From an uncultured Bacteroidota bacterium (GTDB lineage: Bacteria > Bacteroidota > Bacteroidia > Chitinophagales > Chitinophagaceae), in assembly GCA_903906365.1 (NCBI GenBank), contig CAIVKC010000024.1, positions 122,008-186,007 of the forward strand: a DNA stretch of 64,000 bases, read 5' to 3'. The notes under the pieces are model-generated. The model was not told the DNA's origin and ran no database searches. It saw nothing but the letters and a program-made list of their open reading frames with translations. Shown piece after piece: positions 44,610-53,310 of this stretch. The number at the start of each line of letters is the position of its first letter. The first letter of the stretch is position 1. A program made the position numbers and the translations under genes.

Positions 44610-46070
44610 ATGCAATTCCAGAAGGTTTATTCGTTTGTTACGGGGAAATTAGAAAAGGATTTACCAAAGTACCTTGCTTATCATAATGTTCACCATACCA
44701 AGGAAGTGGTTCAGCACGCCAGATACCTGGCTGAAAAGGAAGGGGTGCCCGAAGAAGACATGAATATACTGCTGGCCGGGGCTCTTTTTCACGACACCGG
44801 TTTTATCGAAAGCTACAAGGATCATGAAGAATATTCCTGTGAATTTGCCAGGAAGCATCTGCCCCAGTTCGGCTATACCCAAGACCAGGTGGCAAGGATT
44901 TGTGCGCTGATTATGTCTACCCGGATTCCACAGCAGGCTACCAACCTGTTGGAGCAGATCCTTTGTGATGCTGACCTCTTTTACCTGGGTACTGAAAAAT
45001 ATTTTGACCATGCCAAATTGCTTTACCGGGAATTGAGGAATATGGTCATTATCAAAAAGTATGAGGAGTGGGTAAACTTCCAGGTTGAATTTATCGAAGG
45101 GCATCAGTTCTTCACCAGGACGGCCAGGGAAGAACTTCAAATCCGCAAGGAGCAAAACCTGCATCTGATTAAGACCAGGGCTCATGAGGAAAAGAAAAGA
45201 AAGCATGTCCATTTTGACCTTACCTTCCTGCTGGACCTCCTGTTTATTGGTGTCGGGGTGGTTACTGCGGCATTTGCATTGAAGGGCTTTCTGGTACCCA
45301 ATAACTTTTTTGATGGCGGTGTAACCGGCATATCGCTGCTGATCCATGAAATCTATAAATTTAATCTGGCCACTGTTATCCTGCTAACCAACCTGCCCTT
45401 TATCATCCTTTCCATGAGGGCCATCAATTATAGTTTTGCTTTTAAAACCTTCGTCTGTATCGTGCTACTGGGTTTATGCCTGTTGTATATACCTTACCCG
45501 GTAATAACCTCCGATAAACTGCTGGTTTCCATTTTTGGGGGCTTCTTCCTGGGGGTTGGTATTGGACTGACCATGCGGGCCGGCTGCGCGGTGGATGGCA
45601 TTGAAGTACTGGCCTTATATGCCTGGCGTAAAACAAGTTTCACCATCAGTGAGATCATACTGGCGCTTAACATCATCATCTTTTCCATAGCGGCCTTTCA
45701 GTTTGGCATCCAGACGGCCCTGTACTCCATGCTGACCTATTTTACCGCTTCCAAGACCGTGGATTATGTGGTAGAGGGTATTGAAGCCTACACCGGTGTT
45801 ACGATCATTTCAGGCAAGAGTGAAATCATCAAATACCGTCTGGTCAATGAGCTGGGCCGCGGCATTTCCATTTATAAAGGAGAACGGGGTTACCTGCCCG
45901 GGCGATTTGAAGTGCACGAGGACTGCGATATCATTTTCACCGTGATCACCCGGCTTGAACTGCGCAAACTACGCAACCTGGTCAGTGAGATTGATCCAAA
46001 GGCCTTTGTATTTGCCAGTATCATCAAAGAAACTTCCGGCGGAATTATGAAAAGAAGGCATATTCATTGA
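44610..46070 (+). CDS. HD-domain / YitT membrane protein fusion
   Basis: A 486-residue two-part protein. Residues 1-190 are an HD phosphohydrolase domain with metal ligands visible as His in YHNVHHTKE (25-29), HD in ALFHDTGF (61-62) and Asp in LCDADLFYLG (near 120-122). After a charged linker (EEKKRKHVHF), residues about 205-390 form the YitT/DUF161 membrane domain with five to six helices, including FFDGGVTGISLL and GCAVDGIEVLALY. A C-terminal DUF2179 domain follows (about 395-480). YitT proteins normally lack an HD domain. The fusion suggests nucleotide hydrolysis coupled to a membrane channel or transporter. It is transcribed alone. Confidence 0.88.
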   Translation: MQFQKVYSFVTGKLEKDLPKYLAYHNVHHTKEVVQHARYLAEKEGVPEEDMNILLAGALFHDTGFIESYKDHEEYSCEFARKHLPQFGYTQDQVARICALIMSTRIPQQATNLLEQILCDADLFYLGTEKYFDHAKLLYRELRNMVIIKKYEEWVNFQVEFIEGHQFFTRTAREELQIRKEQNLHLIKTRAHEEKKRKHVHFDLTFLLDLLFIGVGVVTAAFALKGFLVPNNFFDGGVTGISLLIHEIYKFNLATVILLTNLPFIILSMRAINYSFAFKTFVCIVLLGLCLLYIPYPVITSDKLLVSIFGGFFLGVGIGLTMRAGCAVDGIEVLALYAWRKTSFTISEIILALNIIIFSIAAFQFGIQTALYSMLTYFTASKTVDYVVEGIEAYTGVTIISGKSEIIKYRLVNELGRGISIYKGERGYLPGRFEVHEDCDIIFTVITRLELRKLRNLVSEIDPKAFVFASIIKETSGGIMKRRHIH

Positions 46071-46129
46071 CTGGAACCCTTTTTAAAGAAAGAAGGTCCC
46101 GTTCATGTTCTCTATCGCCGGCCTGTCTG

Positions 46130-46855
46130 TTAGCGGAAGGATCCGCTTAAGTCCCCGGTAAGCCAACGGAATTTATCTCCCAGGTTTTTAAAACGAATTT
46201 CCTTTCTGCTGAATTCCAGGATTCCTTCCTCCTTTAGACTATTGAGCAGGGTGGTCGCCGTCTGCCGGCTGGTACCCGTCAGTTGCGCCAGTTCATCATG
46301 GGTGAGGTAATTGGGGATGGTCATACCGTTTTGGAGGTCACCTTTGGGATGGGGATGTTCCCGCAGCAGCTGTTCCAGGAAAAGCAGGATCCGGGTGCGC
46401 ACATCCTTTTGTAAAATATTGATCAGCCGGTTTTCAAAACGTTTGAGCCGGATTCCCGCCAGCTTGCTGTATTTAATGGCCATTTGCGGCTTTTTGAACA
46501 GCAGGTTGGTAAAGTGATCCACAGTAAATGAGCAAAGACTGATGTCTGACTTAATGCACTGTGCAAATTCCCCGTGTAAATTTTGGCGATCCAGTCCAAC
46601 CTGGCCAAAAAAATCCCCCGGTTTCAGGATATCGGTAATGATCCGATTGCCCCTTTCATCTAGCTGGCCGATTTTAATATGACCATTTTTAATAAAATAG
46701 ATCTGATTATGCTGGAATGCTTCGAAATAAATGAATTCATCACGCCTGAATTCCTTATAATTATCCAGAACCTGTAATTCTTTGTATTCCTCGTGGGAAA
46801 GGGAGGACCAGAGATCAAATTTCCGGAGCAATAGCTCCCTGTCACTGCCTGACAT
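46130..46855 (-). CDS. Crp/Fnr-family transcriptional regulator
   Basis: A 241-residue regulator: cyclic-nucleotide-binding-like beta roll (about 20-140) with PGDFFGQVGL, a dimer helix and a winged HTH (about 175-225, recognition region TGTSRQTATTLLNSLKEEG). The cAMP-contact motif GE...RSA of E. coli CRP is not kept (GQVGL... HGEFAQ here) and there are no FNR-type N-terminal cysteines. It probably senses another ligand or state. It lies about 2 kb from the predicted adenylyl cyclase but does not look like a canonical cAMP receptor. Confidence 0.92.
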   Translation of the reverse strand: MSGSDRELLLRKFDLWSSLSHEEYKELQVLDNYKEFRRDEFIYFEAFQHNQIYFIKNGHIKIGQLDERGNRIITDILKPGDFFGQVGLDRQNLHGEFAQCIKSDISLCSFTVDHFTNLLFKKPQMAIKYSKLAGIRLKRFENRLINILQKDVRTRILLFLEQLLREHPHPKGDLQNGMTIPNYLTHDELAQLTGTSRQTATTLLNSLKEEGILEFSRKEIRFKNLGDKFRWLTGDLSGSFR

Positions 46856-47499
46856 CTTTTGGCTGATTTTTTGGAAAGATAAGATAAAAATGGACTTTCC
46901 CGACCTGCTTCCTTTTCCTTAAGCCCCTTCATTGTACCGGGATTTTCACCTGATTATTTCCAGGCCTTTCCGAGAGGGAGTATGTAAGCATTTTTTATAC
47001 CCCTCCTAACCGCCTCCAAAAATCGGAAATTATAAACAGGCCGGCCAACCTGCTACTGCCTGATAATACCCTTACCGTGTTACCGGTGTAATAATTGGGA
47101 GTATAGTAAAAAGTGGTTTATTCATGGGATTCATAATTGGTATTCACAGCAGGCGCTGAATGAAAAAGTCAACAGCCCTATCAAGTCCTTGGGGGTAAAG
47201 GGCTTCTGGACTTAGTCAGGCAGCCTTCAAAAAAACAGGGCTAAAAAATTGTGTTCGTCAGATCCATTGCAGGATGCAGCCAGGGGAGTTTGGTACTTAG
47301 GCGGATCAATTGCCTGACCCGTCTAATTTTTTGGTCAAAACCGCTTCAATGCCCCAAAAGGGGATGTTGCCGAACCTTTCCCTGGCAAAAAGGAATATCC
47401 ATCCGGGTAAAAATGGGCTGAAAATAAAAAAGGAGCTCCTAGAAAAGAGCTCCGGCATTGATTATGATCACCATGATTGCATGATGACAGCGTTTATGA
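46856..47499. other. Long intergenic region with a pseudoknot-like repeat arrangement
   Basis: 644 bp without a gene. It contains the terminator of the gene at 47500 and, at 47174-47213, two interleaved 6-bp inverted repeats (AGCCCT/AGGGCT and AAGTCC/GGACTT) that would form an H-type pseudoknot. The left part probably holds the crp-like gene promoter. No reading frame looks coding. Confidence 0.45.
47421..47453 (-). terminator. Intrinsic terminator of the small secreted protein gene
   Basis: GGAGCTC pairs with GAGCTCC (7 bp, 8-nt loop) and on the minus strand is followed by TTTTTTATTTT. It lies 47 bp after the stop of the gene at 47500. Confidence 0.85.
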
Positions 47500-47997
47500 T
47501 TAGTTGGTCCATTCTTCCAGTTCTTCGAGGTCTTCGGAGGTTACGCGCAGAATCTTCAGGGTATTACCCCGGGTAAGCTGTACCATATAGACAGTTTTGT
47601 CCATGGCCATGGTGATTTCCTGGGCATAACTGATCGAGTAACCATAATAGTTGCGATGTACCGTTTCCCGTATATTTCCGGGTAAATGGTCCTCAAGGTA
47701 GCCAGCAACGGTGAAATGCCAGGTGCCGTTGGGGTTAAAATAGGCCCTGCAGTCGACGCCCTTTAGCTGAAAAATGCACATGAAGCCCTTGTCTTTTAGC
47801 TGTGACCACTGGACATCGGCGGCGGAACCATACATTTTTGAAAAGTCATTGACGGCCCGGCTGCTGATGGCGGCTCCGACCGATGTTTTCGGGCGACTGT
47901 TACTATTACCCGCAAAGGCATACTCAGTAATCTGTGCCTGGACATGGGTGCCAAGCAACATGATGCTAAAAGCGGAGATGGCTGTTAATTTTTTCAT
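47500..47997 (-). CDS. Secreted protein of unknown function, PepSY-like size
   Basis: A 165-residue exported protein with a signal peptide (about 1-22, ending HVQAQ). The mature part has an alpha-beta pattern: a helix near VNDFSKMYGSAADVQW, strands GFMCIFQLKGVDCRAYFNPNG and GTWHFTVAGYL, a helix through LPGNIRETVHRNYYGY, then strands ending KTVYMVQL and TLKILRVT. This resembles the PepSY-like or beta-lactamase-inhibitor-like proteins of Bacteroidota, but I cannot name the family with confidence. It has its own terminator and is monocistronic. Confidence 0.8.
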   Translation of the reverse strand: MKKLTAISAFSIMLLGTHVQAQITEYAFAGNSNSRPKTSVGAAISSRAVNDFSKMYGSAADVQWSQLKDKGFMCIFQLKGVDCRAYFNPNGTWHFTVAGYLEDHLPGNIRETVHRNYYGYSISYAQEITMAMDKTVYMVQLTRGNTLKILRVTSEDLEELEEWTN

Positions 47998-48477
47998 TTT
48001 TTACAATTTTAATTTTTATTCAAGGATAGGTCAGGCCTTTGGATAAAACAGATTGGAAATGCAGTCCAACACCATCCTGCACCCTTCCCTTGTTTTTAAT
48101 GTTGCGCAACATCCCCGGTTACTTCTTCACATTTGAACCCAACCTGTACAATCTGCCCGAGTCCGGGAGGTCCGATTCCCCAATCGGAAATATATAGTTT
48201 GTCTTCAGGCCAATTGATTTCAGCAATACTGTGGAAAATAGGATGCTATTTTTCATGGTATTTCATTTTGTATAATTAAATTTTCCACCAATCCCTTACA
48301 TGGACCTTCCCAATGGGCAGCAAACAGACCTTCCCCTGGCAGGGTTTCTTAATGGGTTCTCTTTTGGAAGGCAGGGCATTTTCTGCCATCATCCCGCAGT
48401 GAGGCAAACTCTAATTAATTCCTGAATTTAGATCAGATAACGGAGGCCCTTTGCCACCGTTGAGTGAGCGGTGGTTT
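47998..48477. other. Intergenic region containing a gene remnant
   Basis: 480 bp between the small secreted gene and the kinase gene. Apart from the propeller-like remnant (48096-48245) I see nothing. Confidence 0.5.
48096..48245 (-). pseudogene. C-terminal remnant of a ScyD/ScyE- or NHL-like secreted protein
   Basis: An open stretch of about 50 codons on the minus strand, bounded upstream by TAG (48246-48248) and ending in TAA, without a start in a plausible place. It encodes IAEINWPEDKLYISDWGIG followed by PPGLGQIVQV. The end of NHL/ScyD-like propeller proteins typically reads LYVSNWG-x-G-x-G-x-I-x-x-V. The upstream part of such a gene is absent, so this is probably a deleted gene's tail. 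Confidence 0.4.
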
Positions 48478-51400
48478 TCAACTCCTGAAACCCTGACTTG
48501 GATGAGGGAAGGAAAGCGGGGATTTATTGTTTTTTCGCCTGATGTAAACAATTACAGTGGTTCCGGCCGGCCTATGTTCATGGTCATAGAGGTCCTGGAA
48601 CTCAAAGGGGGGATGAAGGTGATCATCGTTAAAATCAGCCAGTCTCTTACCTGTAATTTCCAGGCCTTTGGATGGATGAATATCGAGGAAGTTATTTTTC
48701 CATTCCGCAGCCTTTTCCCGGCCCACCCCATTATCGGTGATTTTGCAGACCAGCCAGGCATTGTCCGCCTCCAGGCTGATGGTTATTGACCTTTGCCCTT
48801 CCTTACGGCTTAACCCATGCCAGAGTGCATTTTCAACAAATGGCTGCAGGATGAGCGGGGGTATTTTTTCAAATTCAGTGACTATGTGATCGGGGATCTC
48901 GATTTTATAATTCAGCTCCATATCCAGGCGCAATGCCTCGAGTTGTATATACAGTCCGATGGTTTCCAGCTCCTTATCCAGGGTGATTACCGCATATTCG
49001 GAATTATAGAGTACCTGGCGGAGCAATTTGGAAAAGGAGCCTATATATCTTATTCCTTCTTCCTTTCTGTCAGTGGCTACCAGGGCCTGGATGGAATTAA
49101 GGGCATTATAGATGAAATGGGGGTTCATTTGCGCCTTGAGGGCTTTCATTTCCAGTTCCTTAAGTTGGTTTTCTATAGCGGATTGCCGCCTGATTTTCGC
49201 AATTCTGGACCGGAAAAATCCCAGGATCAGGCAGAACAAGATCAGAAATACCAGCAGTCGGAACCACCATTTTTCCCAAAAAGGTGGGGTAATGGTAAAA
49301 GTAAAAACAGCCGGCCTGCTCCATCCTGAACTGAGATCATTGGCCTTAACCATAAAGGTGTAGACCCCCGGGTGTAATTGGGCAAAGGAGACCGATTTGA
49401 TTTTGGACGGGTTACTCCAGGCCGTATCCAGCGGAATTAACTTATAGGAGTATACGGTGTTGGAGGAGGAAATATCCAGGGCATTAAAATAAATGGCCAA
49501 AGAATTTTGGCGGTAATTCAGCCTGGGGTTAAAAGGCAGCTGGCTGTAATTGTACAGCGAATCCGATAATTTACTCCAGTCCGTTTCTTTGAAATCAAGA
49601 TATACTTTTTCAATCGTAATCCGGGGCGGGGCCTTTTTCAGAGTGATTCCGTTGGAATTGAAACGGATGATCTTGTTGGCTGTAGTTAACCAAATGGTCC
49701 CATTTTTGTCCGAAAGGATTTTCTCGTTTTCGACCTGGTCAATGGTCAGGTTTTCACTTTTAAGGTAGTTGAATATTTCCCATTTGCCCTGATCGTTCTT
49801 TTGTAATATATCCAGGCCCGGACTGGATGCCACCCAGATTCGTTGCTGGGGATCGGAGGTAATACCTATTACGTGGTTACTTTGCAAACCGTCGGAAACA
49901 GTCAAATGATTGATCAGCCGGGGCCTTAGGTTATCTTTAAAATCGTATTGTAATAAGCCGGAACCAGGATAATCTATCCAGCAGGTGCTGTCGGCGCCTT
50001 CGAAAAAATAATTGATGCTGAAAAAAGCTCCCTTATTACTGCCATCAATACCGGTTTGGCTTACCAGAGAATGCAGGTTGTTTGCCTTGTCGATGCAAAA
50101 AACGCCCAGATTATTCAGATAAAGCAGGATCAGGCCGTTTTTTAATTCATGTACCCGGGTAGGCTTAATAATGGGCATACCGGTATTGGCCGGCAGAAAA
50201 GGTTTAAAACCCTGTGCGTTACCGATCAACAGAGTCGAGTCTGCGCAAATTAAAAACCGGTTCAGTCTCTTGATGTAGGTTCCATCATAGATATACTCAT
50301 TTGGCTTTAAATGCAAGGAGGAGGAAAAATCCGCCAGGGAACCTTTGTTAAAGAGTAAGAATCTAAAAAAGCGGGTGAAAATCCAAAGTCTGTTTTCCCG
50401 GTCAAAGCAAAATACATCGGCTGGATCCCTGAAGTAATTAATGTTGCCAGGACCTGGGGGGGCCTTAATTTGTCTGAATTTCCCCTTGGACAATAACTGC
50501 ATCCCATCCTGGATCCCCGAAGACAATAGCAGACTGTTATCCGGCAGAACAAGGGCGTTGTAAATCCCGTTCATGGGTTTGTTTCCTATATTATCCATGA
50601 TGGTAAAAGAAATATCATTGATCCGTAACAGGCCGTGATTGGTGCCTGTCCAGATATTTTGCTTTAAATCCTCACTGATGAAATAATGAAACCCTGACTG
50701 GTCCAGCGTATGAAGAAAATGATTCCAGCGGCCTGGCTCAGAGTATTTCAGCAAATTGGTTCCTGCCAGCCAAAGCCGATTTTTTGAATCGATAAGATAG
50801 GAAAAGTAGTCGACAACCGGGGTTTCTCTTATCAGAAATGGTACCAGCTGGTGGTTATGAATCTTCAGCAAAGCAGATTTGGTACTCACCCAAAGCACCC
50901 CGGCCTGTATAGACATGACATTGAAAGCGTTGTCATTTCCAGCCATGGAATCAATCAGCATCCAATTACCCAACCTTGTTTTACAATAGATCGATGTTGA
51001 GTAATTGACGTAGAGTTCACCCTGGTATTCCACCAGGTTTCTGCAGTTTACATTATCGTAGCCAGGAACCAGTGAAATCTTATTCCAAATGGTATCGGCA
51101 AAATGGTAGATTCCTTTGGTGGTGAGTGCCCAGATACTGCTGTCTTTGTTTTCGATAAAACTGAACACACCGGTATTGGTCAGGTGGTCACTGGTTGGAT
51201 AGGTGATGAATCTGTAATTTTTGTATTGGGCTATGGTTACATTGTTACCAATCCAGAGTCTATCGCGGCTGTCCTGAAACACCTTGTCACAATTCAAGGA
51301 GGGAAGCCCGTCTTCCATACCGTATTTTACGAATTCCCGCCCGTCAAAACGGCTCAATCCCCCCCTTGATCCTATCCAGATATACCCATATTTGTCGGGA

Positions 51401-51546
51401 TATAATACCGTAGTTCCGGAACTCGGTAAACCATCATTTACATTATAGGTTCTGATGGCCTGTTGTGCTCCTGCTAGGAGTGGAATCAGCAGGATAATCT
51501 TTAACATCAATGACAGCAGCAGTCTATGTATGAAAAGGGGTTTCAA
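48478..51546 (-). CDS. Propeller/Y_Y_Y sensor kinase of the LytS (His_kinase) type
   Basis: A 1,022-residue sensor anchored in the inner membrane with a large periplasmic domain. A signal peptide (ending LLAGAQQ) leads into two seven-bladed Reg_prop-type propellers (about 35-655; blades read D-x-x-G-x-I-W-I-G and D-S-R-D-R-L-W-I-G). A Y_Y_Y domain follows (about 665-775), then a transmembrane helix (about 785-803), a coiled coil and a His_kinase/HATPase module with MNPHFIYNALNSIQ and DNGVGREKA. The start is TTG at 51546, overlapping the regulator stop as TTGA, or the ATG at 51507. It forms an operon with the LytTR regulator upstream. The ligand is unknown; no SusCD locus is adjacent. Confidence 0.93.
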   Translation of the reverse strand: MKPLFIHRLLLSLMLKIILLIPLLAGAQQAIRTYNVNDGLPSSGTTVLYPDKYGYIWIGSRGGLSRFDGREFVKYGMEDGLPSLNCDKVFQDSRDRLWIGNNVTIAQYKNYRFITYPTSDHLTNTGVFSFIENKDSSIWALTTKGIYHFADTIWNKISLVPGYDNVNCRNLVEYQGELYVNYSTSIYCKTRLGNWMLIDSMAGNDNAFNVMSIQAGVLWVSTKSALLKIHNHQLVPFLIRETPVVDYFSYLIDSKNRLWLAGTNLLKYSEPGRWNHFLHTLDQSGFHYFISEDLKQNIWTGTNHGLLRINDISFTIMDNIGNKPMNGIYNALVLPDNSLLLSSGIQDGMQLLSKGKFRQIKAPPGPGNINYFRDPADVFCFDRENRLWIFTRFFRFLLFNKGSLADFSSSLHLKPNEYIYDGTYIKRLNRFLICADSTLLIGNAQGFKPFLPANTGMPIIKPTRVHELKNGLILLYLNNLGVFCIDKANNLHSLVSQTGIDGSNKGAFFSINYFFEGADSTCWIDYPGSGLLQYDFKDNLRPRLINHLTVSDGLQSNHVIGITSDPQQRIWVASSPGLDILQKNDQGKWEIFNYLKSENLTIDQVENEKILSDKNGTIWLTTANKIIRFNSNGITLKKAPPRITIEKVYLDFKETDWSKLSDSLYNYSQLPFNPRLNYRQNSLAIYFNALDISSSNTVYSYKLIPLDTAWSNPSKIKSVSFAQLHPGVYTFMVKANDLSSGWSRPAVFTFTITPPFWEKWWFRLLVFLILFCLILGFFRSRIAKIRRQSAIENQLKELEMKALKAQMNPHFIYNALNSIQALVATDRKEEGIRYIGSFSKLLRQVLYNSEYAVITLDKELETIGLYIQLEALRLDMELNYKIEIPDHIVTEFEKIPPLILQPFVENALWHGLSRKEGQRSITISLEADNAWLVCKITDNGVGREKAAEWKNNFLDIHPSKGLEITGKRLADFNDDHLHPPFEFQDLYDHEHRPAGTTVIVYIRRKNNKSPLSFPHPSQGFRS

Positions 51547-52307
51547 CTCCGGATGTTTAACATGACCAGTAATTCTTCCTTATGGGACCTGGATAGTTCA
51601 ATTTCATGGCCATTGCTCATGACTATTTCCCCGCCATCGCCTTTACGGTATAATTTAATGTGAGACAGATTGATGAGGTAGGAGCGGTTGGCCCTGAAAA
51701 AGGATTGATTAGAGAGCATTTCATCATATTGCTTCAGGGTGTGACTCGATATCACTATTTTCCCTGAAAGCAGGTGAAATTCCGTGTAGTTATTACTGGC
51801 CCGGCAGTACAGGATATCATGAACAGAAAGGAATATGAATCCCTCCAGGGTGGGAATGGCCAGTTTATCCGGGGTTTTCTGGGGGTTTTTAATATCCTGG
51901 TACAACTGGTCGACTTGCATTTTGGAGGCGGACTTCAGCGGGGCTTCCCTTCCTTTTACCTTATTAACAGCATCAACCAGTTCCGCTGCCACTATGGGTT
52001 TGAGCAGGTAGTCAATGGCATTGAAGCGGAAAGCCTTAATGGCGTAGTGGTCGAAGGCTGTGGTAAATATAAGTGCAAAATCAATCCTGTCTAGTTTGTT
52101 GAGCAGGTCAAACCCGCTTTCACCCTGCATTTGTATATCCAAAAAAACCAAATTGGGTTGGTGCTGCCTGATACCAGCCAGCCCCTCTTCCACGCTGGAA
52201 GCCTGACCAAGCAGCAGCAAATCCGGGAAATGCTGATGAAGCATTGTTTTCAGGATATTACGGCTCTGTAATTCATCATCGATGATAAAGGCTCTGTTCA
52301 TATGCAT
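51543..52307 (-). CDS. LytTR-family response regulator
   Basis: A 254-residue regulator: receiver (about 4-120; Asp in LVFLDIQMQGE, Lys in LLKPIV) and a C-terminal LytTR DNA-binding domain (about 150-250; FLSVHDILYCRASNNYTEF, FFRANRSYLINLSHIK). It is the first gene of the pair with the LytS-type kinase and overlaps it by 4 bases. The start could be the ATG at 52307 or at 52301. A perfect TTAACT-N6-AGTTAA dyad lies 43-60 bp upstream. Confidence 0.94.
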   Translation of the reverse strand: MHMNRAFIIDDELQSRNILKTMLHQHFPDLLLLGQASSVEEGLAGIRQHQPNLVFLDIQMQGESGFDLLNKLDRIDFALIFTTAFDHYAIKAFRFNAIDYLLKPIVAAELVDAVNKVKGREAPLKSASKMQVDQLYQDIKNPQKTPDKLAIPTLEGFIFLSVHDILYCRASNNYTEFHLLSGKIVISSHTLKQYDEMLSNQSFFRANRSYLINLSHIKLYRKGDGGEIVMSNGHEIELSRSHKEELLVMLNIRS

Positions 52308-52694
52308 ACTTATAGGATTTGGTTTAATATATAAGTGCAGTCTGATGAATTAACTACATCAAGTTAAGTTGATTTTTTATAGCGTAAAAATAAATCTTGC
52401 CCAAAGGGGGTATTCGGCTTTAACGTTGATGTGTAGGGGTAGCATGGGTGGGGATGCCAATGGGGCCTTCAAGCGGTCATTTCCCCGGAATATGTATAAA
52501 AGTATCCTTAAAGCTTGCGCTCCAGTGACATTTGAATGATTCCTTTATTTTGTTTTCGCATTATAATGGAAATTTTAAAGACCCGGCCAGCAGGAAGACC
52601 TCCTGAGGAGAAAAGGTCTGGGGTGGGGCAGGCGGGGGAAAATAAGGTTTATGTTAAATACAGCAACATGCCGATTTTGAGGAACATTCGCCCC
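52308..52694. other. Intergenic region, nothing further recognised
   Basis: 387 bp between the ester-cyclase-like gene and the LytTR gene. Apart from the dyad near the right-hand promoter I see no gene or RNA. A plus-strand frame starting at 52536 is the antisense of the neighbouring gene. Confidence 0.5.
52350..52367. promoter_or_regulatory. Inverted repeat upstream of the LytTR operon
   Basis: TTAACT-N6-AGTTAA is a perfect 6-bp dyad 43-60 bp before the regulator start. Typical LytTR sites are direct repeats, so this may serve another regulator. Confidence 0.3.
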
Positions 52695-53114
52695 TTACTG
52701 AGCCAGGAAGCCCAGCTGGCGCATGACCGTTGTCCTGTCAAAAACCTGGGAATGTCCGCAGACCAGGCCATTGCAGACACGATATATAGTAACACCGCTG
52801 GTTTGGATTTTTTGAAAGGTGGGTGGAAAATTTCCTATCTTACCCAGGTTCGTGCCTGTCATCGACCAGGTAATGGCGACCAGGTCGCCATCGGACAGGG
52901 TGCTGAGAATATCAAAATGCATATCGGGAAATGAATCAAAGGTATAATGAAGTCTTTTTTCAAACTCGCGATGATCCAGGGTTTTCCCTTCCCAAGGATC
53001 CCCCCGGTCCAGGTCAATGCGATAGGCAGGACCAACAAAAAGGGGAATGCTTGAGAAATCCTGATTATTCCAGATGGCTGTTATGAAATTTCTTATAATC
53101 AATGCATGGTCCAT
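52695..53114 (-). CDS. SnoaL-like (ester-cyclase-type) protein
   Basis: A 139-residue single-domain protein of the NTF2-like fold. It starts with a helix (ALIIRNFITAIWNNQDFSSI). DRGDPWEGKTLDHREFEKRLHYTF and FPDMHFDILSTLSDGDLVAITWSMTGT match the SnoaL/ester cyclase pattern of binding-pocket strands. The length is usual. The function may be catalytic or ligand-binding. It is monocistronic. Confidence 0.85.
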   Translation of the reverse strand: MDHALIIRNFITAIWNNQDFSSIPLFVGPAYRIDLDRGDPWEGKTLDHREFEKRLHYTFDSFPDMHFDILSTLSDGDLVAITWSMTGTNLGKIGNFPPTFQKIQTSGVTIYRVCNGLVCGHSQVFDRTTVMRQLGFLAQ

Positions 53115-53310
53115 ATAGGGTAATTTAACTGATAAGTGATCTGCCGGGTTCGTTCTTTTTCCTTAACCCTTAGGTGGTTTCCTCCGGCGCCTCCATGGGG
53201 CTTTCCAATCAAAGGTTACAGCCATCAGGATCCTTCAGAGATACGACCAAAGGGTAATTGTACACTATTGGCTCCGGTACTTCCGGGGGCGGCATTTTGT
53301 AGGGAACCCA

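Noticed and set aside
46130..46855. Calling the Crp/Fnr gene the cAMP receptor Crp
   Set aside because: The residues that contact cAMP are not conserved, so only the family name is justified.
48478..52307. Polysaccharide utilisation regulator with an adjacent SusCD locus
   Set aside because: No SusC/SusD or glycoside hydrolase gene adjoins the pair, and the kinase is separate from the regulator rather than a hybrid.
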